Source of the DNA: a bacterium
GTDB lineage: Bacteria > Bacillota > Bacilli > Lactobacillales > Streptococcaceae
Reading direction: 5' to 3'
Length of the DNA stretch: 12,983 nucleotides
Assembly (NCBI GenBank): GCA_905221545.1
Contig: CAJNDO010000019.1
Location: 1-12,983 of the forward strand
Positions within the stretch are counted from its first letter, which is position 1; the number at the start of each line of letters is the position of its first letter. Below are positions 1-7,861 of this stretch, in pieces. Both the position numbers and the translations under genes were made by a program. A model generated the notes under the pieces. The model did no database searches, was not told the DNA's origin, and saw only the letters and a list, made by a program, of their open reading frames with translations.

Positions 1-3000
1 CACCAGTGCCAGAAACACCAGGTAAGGATACACCGATTACGTATGAAGGAAATCCACAAAAAGCATTGGTGAAAGTATTCAATACAACAACAGGAACAGA
101 GGTAGAATTACCAAAAGAGAAAGTAAGTATTGATAACGGAACAACAGATTCAGCAATTCCAACAAAATCTTTAGAAGATAAGATTGCAGACCTAGAAAAA
201 CGTGGATATGTAGTTGAGAATAAAGACTTGTTGAAAGATCAAAAATTCGATAAAGAAAAAGATCCAACAGATGGAGATCCAACGCAAGTATTCAACTTGA
301 AAGTACATGAAAAACTTGTGCCTGTGACACCACCAACAGACGACAAACCAATTACACCTGGAACACCAATTGATCCAACTACACCAGTAGATCCAAATAA
401 TCCAAATGATCCAACTATTCCAAGATGGACAGAGGACTTAATCAACAAACTAGAAACTACAAAACAAGTAACACGTACGATCAACTATGTTGATGAGGCT
501 GGAAATAAAGTTTCTGAACCATCAACAGACAAAGTTACATTCACACGTGAAGCTAAGATTAACGTAGTAACAGGTGAGATTACTTATGGAGACTGGAATG
601 CAGTTGGTGGAGATAGTACATTTGATGCGGTGAAATCACCAGTAGTTAAAGGTTATATCTTAAAAGACCCAACTCAAAAAGTAGTTGAGAAAGAAACTGT
701 TAAATCAGATGCAAAAGATGAAACAATCACGGTGACTTACACTAAAGTAGGTTCATATGTACCAAAAGTACCAGAAGGAGTAACTCCACCAAGTCCAACA
801 CCGTATGACAACGATCCACAGGATCCAAGTAAAGTGGTAACACCAAATCCGGAAAAACCACAAGATCCAAACGATCCAAACAGTCCGAAAGTACCAGTAC
901 TTCCGCAAGTACCAGGACATACTCCGGTAATACCAAAAGACCCAACAAAACCAGTGAGTCCAGAAAACCCACTAGTACCGTTAACACCGGTGGATCCAAA
1001 CCATCCAGAAAAAGGATATAACGTACCACCAGTGCCAACAACACCAGGTCAAGATACACCAATTACGTATGTAAAAGACGGACAACAACGTGCAATTACA
1101 AGCTTTGTAGATCCAAGTGGAAAAGAAATCGAGCCACCAGTAACAGATACAGGTGATTCAAACACACCACTTACAAAAGACGGTGAAGTAGCTACAACAA
1201 TTGCGAAGTTGAGAGCACAAGGATATGACGTTGTAAGTAATAATTATCCATCTAAAGGAACATTTGACAATGATCCTAAGGTTGATCAATACTACAAGGT
1301 GACACTAGTGCCACACGTTGAGCCAGTGAAACCATTTGATCCAACTCAACCGAAAAATGAAGATAATCCAAAACCGGAGCCAGGAAAACCAATTGACCCT
1401 AATAATCCTGAAGGACCAAAATGGACGGAAGAGTTAATCAAGCAACTAGTTACTAAGAAAGAAGTTTCGCGTACAATCACTTATGTTGATGAAGATGGAA
1501 ATAGAATTACTTATACTGCTAATGGTAAAGAAACAACATCACCAGTCATTAACAAAGCGACATTTACTCGTGGAGCTAAGGTGAATGCTGTAACAGGCGA
1601 AGTGACTCATGATTCAACATGGGTTGCTAAGGGAGAGAATTTTGAAAAAGTAACATCTCCAGTAGTACCTGGTTACATCCTAAAAGATACTAACCAAAAA
1701 GAAGTCGCTTCTGAAACAGTTGATCAAAATACTAAAGATAAAGCTATCGAAGTAGTTTACAAAAAACTTGGTTCATGGGTGCCAAGAATTCCAGAAGGAG
1801 TAACACCTCCAACTGGAACTGATTTAACACCTAAACCATATCCAAATGATCCTACAGATCCGACGAAACCAGGAACTGATAAGCCGAAAGTACCTACAAT
1901 CCCAGGATATACACCAATGGTGCCAACAGACCCAACGAAACCAGTGAGTCCAACGAACCCACTGAAACCGTTAGATCCAACTCCAAACGGTGGATATGAA
2001 GTGCCGAATATACCAACAGATCCATCTAAGGATATTCCAATCACGTATGTAAAAGATGGCCAAAAAGTTATCGTGAACTTTGTAGACGATAAAGGGAATG
2101 TAGTAGCGCCGACTATTTTAGAATCTGGTAAGTCAGGTGAGAAATTCACACAAGCTGGATTAGTATCTTCAACAATTGAAGAGCTAAAAGCTAAAGGTTA
2201 TACAGTAGAGTCAAGCACTTATCCAGAAGAAAAAGATAGAATTTTCGATAAGGATAGTAGTGTAGATCAAATCTACACAGTTACAGTCAAACCAAATCCA
2301 GATACACCTAAACAAAAAGCTATCATCAAGTTTGTTGTCGTAGGTGAAGATGGAAAAGAAACTGAACTTGTAACTTCAAGAATCACTACTACAGGTATTA
2401 CAGGACAAACAATCCCAACAAATGCCTTCAACGAAGAATTGAAGAAACTAACTGGGGACCCAACTACTAATGGTGATTACGAAGTGGTAGAAAATCCACT
2501 GAAAGATGGAGCAACATTTGACAAAGTAAAAGATGAAGAAGGAAAAGATCCGTCTCAAGTCTTTACTGTGAAATTGCGTCAAATCAACGTTATTCCACCA
2601 ACACCAAGAATTGTGGAACGTTCAGGTGGAAATACTGTGGAAGTTTCAGTACCAAATAAAGATGCGGATACATTATCTATTACATTTACAAAACGAAATA
2701 GTACTGAAAAAGAAACTATCGTTACGAAGAAAGATAAAGATGGTACATGGAAGATTGAAAAAGCTCCAAAAGGAGTTACAATCAATCCAACAAATGGTCT
2801 TGTTTATATTCCAAGTAAGCAAGTTCAACCGAAGACATGGGTAGAAACGCAAACAAAACATAAATACAAACTAAGTAAGATTGTTAGAGTCATGCCGAAT
2901 ATCCTTGACTTAAAAGAATTTGTTGGAACTACGGAATGGATTGACGTAAATGGAAAAGTATTGAAACCTCTTGAAAAAGGTGTTCATGAGAAAGAAAAAT

Positions 3001-3560
3001 TTGATAATTACGTTTGGTTAGAAAGTATCCTTGAAGGAGATAAAATTATACACATCTACTTTAATGGAACACCATCAGTAGACAAACCAGAATACAAGAT
3101 TACAGTATGGTTTGATAAAGATGGTAATCCAATTAAACCAGACCAACCAGGTACTCATGAAGCAGGAAATATTCCTGGATATAGATTGATTACGACTACA
3201 ACGAAAGATGGTGTAACGATTCATAGATTTGAAAAGATACCGCCAGTTCTTCCTGATGAGCCAATTCCAGGTAGACCTGAGGAGCCAAGACCACAACCAA
3301 ATCCAGAGCATCCAAATGTTCCGACACCAAGTCCAGAACTACCGAACCAAGAGACTCCAATACCAGAACCAGATACTCCAAGTCCTGAAACTCCAGTGAA
3401 TCCAGACCCAGAAGTTCCGACTTACGAGACAGGTAAGAGAGAGGAGTTGCCAAATACAGGTACCAAAGCCAATGCTGGCTTAGCTGGTGCAGGTCTCTTG
3501 ACCTTGTTAGCTGGTCTAGGACTAGGATTCTTCAAGAAAAAAGAAGATGAATCCGAATAA
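1..3560 (+). CDS. Mub-like mucin-binding LPXTG surface adhesin, 5' truncated by window edge
   Basis: This is the C-terminal part of a large cell-wall-anchored adhesin. The frame is open through the left edge (first full codon at base 3), so start and signal peptide are not visible. Order of modules: MucBP_2-like domain (about 36-330), Pro-rich linker, Muc_B2-like domain (about 426-790, VTRTINYVDEAGNK), Pro-rich linker, second MucBP_2 (1062-1330), second B2 (1422-1815, VSRTITYVDEDGN), third MucBP_2 (2040-2300), a fourth diverged one (2311-2585), then a 160-residue module also found in the next gene (2586-3065), a WFDKDG module (3100-3240), a Pro-rich wall-spanning linker and the sorting signal LPNTG, hydrophobic segment and FFKKKEDE tail. 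Family knowledge: such proteins are linked to peptidoglycan by sortase A and bind mucin or other host glycans. The ligand here is not known. Domain names come from recognition of sequence pattern, not a profile search. Confidence 0.9.
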   Translation, partial: PVPETPGKDTPITYEGNPQKALVKVFNTTTGTEVELPKEKVSIDNGTTDSAIPTKSLEDKIADLEKRGYVVENKDLLKDQKFDKEKDPTDGDPTQVFNLKVHEKLVPVTPPTDDKPITPGTPIDPTTPVDPNNPNDPTIPRWTEDLINKLETTKQVTRTINYVDEAGNKVSEPSTDKVTFTREAKINVVTGEITYGDWNAVGGDSTFDAVKSPVVKGYILKDPTQKVVEKETVKSDAKDETITVTYTKVGSYVPKVPEGVTPPSPTPYDNDPQDPSKVVTPNPEKPQDPNDPNSPKVPVLPQVPGHTPVIPKDPTKPVSPENPLVPLTPVDPNHPEKGYNVPPVPTTPGQDTPITYVKDGQQRAITSFVDPSGKEIEPPVTDTGDSNTPLTKDGEVATTIAKLRAQGYDVVSNNYPSKGTFDNDPKVDQYYKVTLVPHVEPVKPFDPTQPKNEDNPKPEPGKPIDPNNPEGPKWTEELIKQLVTKKEVSRTITYVDEDGNRITYTANGKETTSPVINKATFTRGAKVNAVTGEVTHDSTWVAKGENFEKVTSPVVPGYILKDTNQKEVASETVDQNTKDKAIEVVYKKLGSWVPRIPEGVTPPTGTDLTPKPYPNDPTDPTKPGTDKPKVPTIPGYTPMVPTDPTKPVSPTNPLKPLDPTPNGGYEVPNIPTDPSKDIPITYVKDGQKVIVNFVDDKGNVVAPTILESGKSGEKFTQAGLVSSTIEELKAKGYTVESSTYPEEKDRIFDKDSSVDQIYTVTVKPNPDTPKQKAIIKFVVVGEDGKETELVTSRITTTGITGQTIPTNAFNEELKKLTGDPTTNGDYEVVENPLKDGATFDKVKDEEGKDPSQVFTVKLRQINVIPPTPRIVERSGGNTVEVSVPNKDADTLSITFTKRNSTEKETIVTKKDKDGTWKIEKAPKGVTINPTNGLVYIPSKQVQPKTWVETQTKHKYKLSKIVRVMPNILDLKEFVGTTEWIDVNGKVLKPLEKGVHEKEKFDNYVWLESILEGDKIIHIYFNGTPSVDKPEYKITVWFDKDGNPIKPDQPGTHEAGNIPGYRLITTTTKDGVTIHRFEKIPPVLPDEPIPGRPEEPRPQPNPEHPNVPTPSPELPNQETPIPEPDTPSPETPVNPDPEVPTYETGKREELPNTGTKANAGLAGAGLLTLLAGLGLGFFKKKEDESE
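36..2310 (+). repeat. About 1-kb tandem coding repeats (MucBP_2 + linker + Muc_B2 unit)
   Basis: The motif ITY(E/V) that opens each unit recurs at bases 36, 1062 and 2040, giving periods of 1026 and 978 bases. The B2-like domain starts (WTE) recur at 426 and 1422. The third unit stops after its MucBP_2 domain. The two complete units differ by several small indels, so they have diverged rather than being freshly copied. Confidence 0.85.
2586..3065 (+). repeat. 480-bp C-terminal module shared with the next gene (copy 1)
   Basis: The 160 residues encoded here align without a gap to 6498-6977 in the downstream surface-protein gene. Both start N-V-(I/L)-PPTPRIVER and run through KDADTLSITFTKRNSTEKE and IVRVMPNILDL. 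The first two thirds has the look of a bacterial Ig-like beta-sandwich. The last 45 residues are a W-I-D-x-x-G module. This is inter-gene homology, either a duplicated C-terminus or gene conversion. Confidence 0.9.
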
Positions 3561-3570
3561 TATAGAAAAT

Positions 3571-3624
3571 GTTGCTTCCTGCCAAAAGTTGGATGAATGA
3601 TCCGACTTTTGGCTTGGAGTCAAC
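3571..3624 (+). terminator. Long hairpin between the two surface-protein genes
   Basis: Starting 10 bases after the adhesin stop, GCCAAAAGTTGGAT (3581-3594) pairs with ATCCGACTTTTGGC (3600-3613), one G-U pair, with the 5-base loop GAATG. After a small internal loop the stem continues outward, 3571-3579 with 3616-3624, one mismatch and one wobble. There is no clean T-run after it, so it is a hairpin that probably ends or stabilises the first transcript rather than a textbook intrinsic terminator. Confidence 0.5.
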
Positions 3625-3662
3625 AATCTATAAACTAACATAAATATAAAATTGAGGAAAAT

Positions 3663-6600
3663 ATGTCAAGACAATCAACTAAGAATAAAAAATATGCCTT
3701 ACGCAAAATCGGAAAAGTTTTCGGTTCCTGTGTAGTGGCGACTGTCATTACCCTAGCTGGTGCTGCGATTATGGCACCAAGTGTTACAGTTTATGCTTCA
3801 GGTAATGAATCAGGTGGACAACCTGTTACAGATATTTCTGCTGCAAGTGAGGGGTATGAAGTTCGAGTGCCTAAAGGTAAAAAATATGTAAGAAATGATG
3901 AAATCGAAAGTCATACGCCAGTATTGAAAGAAACAGGTCATGATGGTAGAAGTTTTATCTTAAAAGCTGAACCAAAAGATGATGATCCAGAGTTAACTGA
4001 AAATAATATTTTTGGTTATTTTTATGATAATCCTATGGAAGGATTGTTTAAAAAATTATATGATGAAGATGAGGATGGAGTGATTGATGACAAATATAAA
4101 AGGGCTGATGCTGATACTATAAATGAGCATGCAGGTGAAGATCTTAATGATCCAAATATTCCAGATTTGAAAGAACCTAGAGTAAGTGAAATTGACCCTA
4201 AATATCCTCATCGTGTTGATGCAGGGTTAACGAATATTACTAATATATATGACAAAAATAACGATGGAAAACCCGATGGAGCTGATGGTGAGATTGATGA
4301 TCAGGATACTATTGTAGAGGCTAATAAACCAATAACAGCAGATCCAAAGGCAGAAGAAAATGTTGTGAAAGAAGATGGGACAGTTGTCTTATCTAAGTAT
4401 TATCGTATCCATGTTAACGAAGAAGATACAGCCGACAAAGTCGATGATATTTATGAAGTTGGGACTAAACCAAAAGTAGAAAGAACACCAATTCCGTTTG
4501 AAACAACTTACAAACGTGATGACTCAGTTCCAGAAGGAACAGAAGAAGAAGTAACAGCAGGTGTCAATGGAGAAACTGTTAAGACAACGACTTATGAACT
4601 AAACGTAACAACAGGTGAAGTAACTCCAAATGAACCAACAACAGCAACAACAAACCCTACAACAAGAGTTGTAAAACGTGGAACACAACCGAAAGTAGAA
4701 AGAACGCCAATTCCGTTTGAAACAACTTACGAACGTGATGACTCTATTCCAGAAGGAGAAGAACGTGAAACAACAGCCGGTGTTCCAGGTGAAAAGGTAA
4801 CAACGACTACTTATGAAGTGAATCCTAAAACAGGAGAAGTAACGGCAAATGAACCAACGAGTGAAACTACAAACCCTGTAACAAGAGTTGTAAAACGTGG
4901 AACACAACCGAAAGTAGAAAGAACGCCAATTCCGTTTGAAACAACTTACGAACGTGATGACTCTATTCCAGAAGGAGAAGAAAGGGAAGTAACAGCAGGT
5001 AAGAATGGTGAAACTGTTAAAACAACTACTTATGAACTAAACCCAACAACAGGTGAAGTAACTGCAAATGAACCAACAACAGCAACAACAAATCCTGTTA
5101 CACGTGTTGTAAAACGTGGTACACAACCGAAAGTAGAGAAAACACCAATTCCATTTGAAACAACCTACGAACGTGATGACTCTATTCCAAAAGGAGAAGA
5201 ACGTGAAACCACAGCTGGTGTCAATGGTGAAAAGGTCACAACAACTACTTATGAAGTGAATCCTAAAACAGGTGATGTAACTGCTAATACACCAACAAGT
5301 GAAACAACAAACCCTGTAACTCGTGTTGTAAAACGTGGTACACAGCCAAAAGTAGAAAGAACAGAAATTCCATTTGAAACAACTTACGAACGTGATGATT
5401 CAGTTCCAGAAGGAACAGAAGAAGAAGTAACAGCAGGTAAGAATGGTGAAACTGTTAAGACAACTACTTATGAACTAAACCCAACAACAGGTGAAGTAAC
5501 TGCAAATGAACCAACAAGTGTAACAACAAATGCAGTAACACGAGTTGTTAAAAAGGGAACACAACCAAAAGTAGAGAAAACACCAATTCCGTTTGAAACT
5601 CGTTATGAACGTGACGATTCAATTCCAGAAGGGGAAGAAAGGGAAGTGACAGCAGGTGTCAATGGAGAAACTGTTAAGACAACTACTTATGAACTAAACC
5701 CAACAACAGGTGAAGTGACAGCAAATGAACCAACAAGTGAAACTACAAATCCAGTTACACGTGTTGTAAAACGTGGTACTCAACCGAAACCAGGAGACAA
5801 ACCAGAGACTCCAAAACCAAAACCAGGACAACCAACCACTCCTTATGGAGCACCAACGCAACCAGTTCAGCCAGGAGAAACACCGGAAACTCCGCAACCA
5901 AAACCAGGAGAAACACCGGAGACTCCACAACCAAAACCAGGAGAAACACCGGAAACTCCAAAACCAAAACCTGAGGGAACACCAGAGACTCCACAACCGA
6001 AACCAGGAGAAACACCAGAGACTCCACAACCGAAACCAGGAGAAACACCAGAGACTCCACAACCGAAACCAGGAGAAACACCAGAGACTCCACAACCAAA
6101 ACCAGGAGAAACACCGGAGACTCCACAACCGAAACCAGGAGAAACACCGGAAACTCCAAAACCAAAACCAGGAGAAACACCGGAAACTCCACAACCAAAA
6201 CCAGGCGAAACACCAGAGACTCCACAACCAAAACCAGGAGAAACACCAGAGACTCCACAACCAAAACCAGGAGAAACACCGGAAACTCCGCAACCAAAAC
6301 CAGGAGAAACACCGGAGACTCCACAACCAAAACCAGGAGAAACACCGGAAACTCCAAAACCAAAACCTGAGGGAACACCAGTGCAACCAGCTCAGCCAGG
6401 TGAACCAACAAAACCTAGTGGAACACCAGTGCAACCAGCTCAGCCAGGTGAACCAACAAAACCAGATGGAACACCAGTGAAACCAGAAGATGCACTAAAT
6501 GTTCTTCCACCAACACCAAGAATTGTAGAACGTCCAGGAGGAAATACTGTAGAAGTTGGAGTGCCAACTAAAGATGCGGATACTTTATCTATCACCTTTA

Positions 6601-7484
6601 CGAAACGAAATAGTACTGAAAAAGAAACAATCGTGACGAAGAAAGATGAAGCTGGTAAGTGGAAGATTGAAAAAGCTCCAGATGGAGTTACAATTAATCC
6701 GACAGATGGTCTTGTTTATATTCCAAGTAAGCAAGTTCAACCGAAGACATGGGTAGATACACAAACAAAACATAAGAACAAACAAAGTAAGATTGTTAGA
6801 GTTATGCCGAATATCCTTGACTTAGAAGAATTTGTTGGAACTACGGAATGGATTGACGAAACTGGAAGTGCCTTAAAATCAAGTGAAAAGGGAATTCATG
6901 AGAAAGGAATCTTTACAGGTTATGAATGGAAAGAAAGTATTCTTGAAGGAAATGTAATCAAACATATCTTTAAGAAAGTTTCAACACCAGTTAAACCAAC
7001 GCCAGAGAATCCAACTAGACCGACACCGGAAATCCCTGGAAAAATAACCCCAGAGAAACCAAGCAAAGCTGAAACTCCAGTGGTTCGTACAGTATGGCGC
7101 GATGAAAATGGAAAAGACTTGAAAGTTCCATCAGTTGATAAGCAAGAAGCTGGTGAGATTGAAGGCTATGACTTTGTTGAGAGTCATCGTGAGGGAGATG
7201 ACTTGACAGTTCATGTGTTTAGAACCAAGCAAGCTCAAACTCCAAGTCCAGAACAAACTCCAAGCCCAGCACCATCTAAAGTTTCAGAACAAAAAGGTGA
7301 GGCAGTGGCTACAGCTACATCAGAAAAGACAGTAGACAGTGCAACATATACCAAAACATCTGATAAAGCAGAGTTGCCAAACACAGGTACAGAAGCTAAT
7401 GCTAGCTTAGCTAGTGCTGGTATCATGACCTTGTTAGCTGGTCTAGGACTAGGCTTCTTCAAGAAGAAAGAAGATGAAAAATAA
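3663..7484 (+). CDS. YSIRK-like/LPXTG surface protein with six G5-like repeats and Pro-rich stalk
   Basis: A 1,273-residue cell-wall protein. The signal peptide has a YSIRK-type motif variant (Y11-ALRK, then G17...G21-S) and a hydrophobic core, with probable cleavage after Ala45 (VYA). Residues 46-269 form an acidic head with two DxDxDG-like loops (DEDEDG, DKNNDG). Residues 270-707 are six 73-residue G5-like repeats (IPFETTY at the start, VVKRGTQ at the end). Residues 738-902 are fifteen 11-residue Pro repeats. Residues 946-1105 are the module shared with the upstream adhesin, followed by a VWRDENG module. The C-terminus is LPNTG (1238-1242), a hydrophobic segment and FFKKKEDEK. ATG 3663 is chosen because it gives a complete signal peptide and has GAGGA at 3654-3658. 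Family knowledge: G5 domains occur in wall proteins that bind or cut glycans, and form extended stalks. No catalytic domain was seen, so an adhesin or biofilm role is inferred. Confidence 0.93.
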   Translation: MSRQSTKNKKYALRKIGKVFGSCVVATVITLAGAAIMAPSVTVYASGNESGGQPVTDISAASEGYEVRVPKGKKYVRNDEIESHTPVLKETGHDGRSFILKAEPKDDDPELTENNIFGYFYDNPMEGLFKKLYDEDEDGVIDDKYKRADADTINEHAGEDLNDPNIPDLKEPRVSEIDPKYPHRVDAGLTNITNIYDKNNDGKPDGADGEIDDQDTIVEANKPITADPKAEENVVKEDGTVVLSKYYRIHVNEEDTADKVDDIYEVGTKPKVERTPIPFETTYKRDDSVPEGTEEEVTAGVNGETVKTTTYELNVTTGEVTPNEPTTATTNPTTRVVKRGTQPKVERTPIPFETTYERDDSIPEGEERETTAGVPGEKVTTTTYEVNPKTGEVTANEPTSETTNPVTRVVKRGTQPKVERTPIPFETTYERDDSIPEGEEREVTAGKNGETVKTTTYELNPTTGEVTANEPTTATTNPVTRVVKRGTQPKVEKTPIPFETTYERDDSIPKGEERETTAGVNGEKVTTTTYEVNPKTGDVTANTPTSETTNPVTRVVKRGTQPKVERTEIPFETTYERDDSVPEGTEEEVTAGKNGETVKTTTYELNPTTGEVTANEPTSVTTNAVTRVVKKGTQPKVEKTPIPFETRYERDDSIPEGEEREVTAGVNGETVKTTTYELNPTTGEVTANEPTSETTNPVTRVVKRGTQPKPGDKPETPKPKPGQPTTPYGAPTQPVQPGETPETPQPKPGETPETPQPKPGETPETPKPKPEGTPETPQPKPGETPETPQPKPGETPETPQPKPGETPETPQPKPGETPETPQPKPGETPETPKPKPGETPETPQPKPGETPETPQPKPGETPETPQPKPGETPETPQPKPGETPETPQPKPGETPETPKPKPEGTPVQPAQPGEPTKPSGTPVQPAQPGEPTKPDGTPVKPEDALNVLPPTPRIVERPGGNTVEVGVPTKDADTLSITFTKRNSTEKETIVTKKDEAGKWKIEKAPDGVTINPTDGLVYIPSKQVQPKTWVDTQTKHKNKQSKIVRVMPNILDLEEFVGTTEWIDETGSALKSSEKGIHEKGIFTGYEWKESILEGNVIKHIFKKVSTPVKPTPENPTRPTPEIPGKITPEKPSKAETPVVRTVWRDENGKDLKVPSVDKQEAGEIEGYDFVESHREGDDLTVHVFRTKQAQTPSPEQTPSPAPSKVSEQKGEAVATATSEKTVDSATYTKTSDKAELPNTGTEANASLASAGIMTLLAGLGLGFFKKKEDEK
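4470..5783 (+). repeat. Six exact-length 219-bp tandem repeats (G5-like domains)
   Basis: The codon for the Pro in PKVE(R/K)T recurs at 4470, 4689, 4908, 5127, 5346 and 5565, and the array ends before 5784. Every step is exactly 219 bases (73 residues). Two subtypes are visible: units 1, 3, 5 and 6 carry NGETVKTTTYELN, and units 2 and 4 carry GEKVTTTTYEVNPKTG. This points to growth by copying of dimers. Confidence 0.95.
5874..6368 (+). repeat. Fifteen 33-bp tandem repeats encoding GETPETP(Q/K)PKP
   Basis: Fifteen in-frame 33-base units run without interruption. Units 3, 9 and 15 have Lys in place of Gln. Units 1-3 and their following EGTP junction (5874-5984) are repeated identically at units 13-15 (6270-6380). 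The product is a rigid Pro-rich stalk, and the array is expected to vary in copy number. Confidence 0.95.
6372..6467 (+). repeat. Two 48-bp tandem repeats encoding GTPVQPAQPGEPTKP(S/D)
   Basis: The unit starts at 6372 and 6420, and a third copy begins at 6468 but breaks off after GTPV. The two copies differ only at the last residue. They extend the Pro-rich stalk up to the shared C-terminal module. Confidence 0.9.
6498..6977 (+). repeat. 480-bp C-terminal module shared with the upstream gene (copy 2)
   Basis: Gap-free counterpart of 2586-3065. Similarity is highest in the first 110 residues and lower after the WID motif, where the two proteins diverge (VNGKVLKPLEKG against ETGSALKSSEKG). The sorting signals further on are also almost identical, but the Pro-rich parts between are unrelated in length and sequence. 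Confidence 0.9.
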
Positions 7485-7521
7485 AGCTCTTTATCAACTC
7501 TAGCAGGTTGAGAAAAGCTAA
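7485..7521 (+). mobile_element. Decayed ISL3-family (IS1167-like) end
   Basis: Beginning on the base after the surface-protein stop, AGCTCTTTATCAACTCTAGC and the bases after it match the ISL3-type end at 12907 at 22 of the first 27 positions. After a one-base gap there is an identical stretch GAAAAGCTAAG. The orientation is the same as at 12907. No transposase codons follow, so this is a solitary remnant rather than an element. Confidence 0.6.
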
Positions 7522-7528
7522 GATTAAG

Positions 7529-7662
7529 AAGAGGCTGAGAAAAAAGCCTCTCAAATCAGAAAAACGCATAGTATCAGGTATTGAAAAACTTGAGACTATG
7601 CGTTTTATTGTGGGAAGATTTACTTCATTTTCTCCGGAAGTTGAGTTTTGGCCCAGTCTCTT
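7529..7662. repeat. Small MITE-like element with imperfect terminal inverted repeats
   Basis: AAGAGGCTGAG at 7529-7539 is matched in inverted form by CCCAGTCTCTT at 7652-7662, 9 of 11 positions. The enclosed 134 bases contain no gene but two hairpins: AGAGGCT/AGCCTCT (7530-7551) and the long one at 7561-7606. It resembles the short non-coding repeats scattered between streptococcal genes. It is not a BOX element by its sequence. A target duplication is not evident. Confidence 0.45.
7561..7606 (+). terminator. Strong hairpin, probable terminator of the LPXTG gene
   Basis: AAAACGCATAGT (7561-7572) pairs perfectly with ACTATGCGTTTT (7595-7606). After one mismatch the stem goes on for about six more pairs. 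With an A-run on one side and TTTTATT on the other it can act in either direction. It is the first strong terminator-like structure downstream of the surface-protein gene. Confidence 0.6.
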
Positions 7663-7808
7663 TAAATTATATGTTATCTTAAATTCAGAGTAGAACATTA
7701 TAACTTATAAAACTTGCTAGAAATTGATTCGACTTTACTATCCTATTTATTCAGAGTTTATTTCATTTTGCTATAAAGTTTGAGATTTCTTTTGTTTTTT
7801 CTACTCTT
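7663..7808. other. AT-rich intergenic stretch with no recognised gene
   Basis: Very AT-rich sequence between the inverted-repeat element and the first nuclease promoter region. TGCTATAAA at 7769-7777 looks like an extended -10 but has no -35 and no nearby gene of its own. Nothing else was recognised. Confidence 0.5.
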
Positions 7809-7835
7809 TTTCCGAATAAATAGATAGAAACATCA

Positions 7836-7853
7836 AATCTAGTAAATTAGATT
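7836..7853. promoter_or_regulatory. Dyad AATCTA-N6-TAGATT in the -35 region of the first Rpn gene
   Basis: A perfect six-base inverted repeat placed just upstream of the extended -10, where a -35 box would be. The same dyad with a 7-base spacer is present at the same place before the second Rpn gene. Position suggests an operator, but the regulator is unknown, and conservation could simply reflect the duplication. Confidence 0.4.
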
Positions 7854-7861
7854 AAAAAATG

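Noticed and set aside
5694..6434. Long open frames on the - strand and in a second + frame (5773-6480) across the Pro-rich region
   Set aside because: They are products of the 33-bp repeat: a stop-free unit stays open in several frames. The resulting proteins are low-complexity (Trp/Cys/Phe-rich or Gln/Asn/His-rich) with no start context.
4470..6467. Short regular repeats considered as a CRISPR array
   Set aside because: The repeats are contiguous, in frame and have no unique spacers. They are coding protein repeats.
7769..7777. TGCTATAAA as a promoter in the intergenic region
   Set aside because: No -35 box and no gene start close by. The real promoter of the next gene is at 7862-7870.
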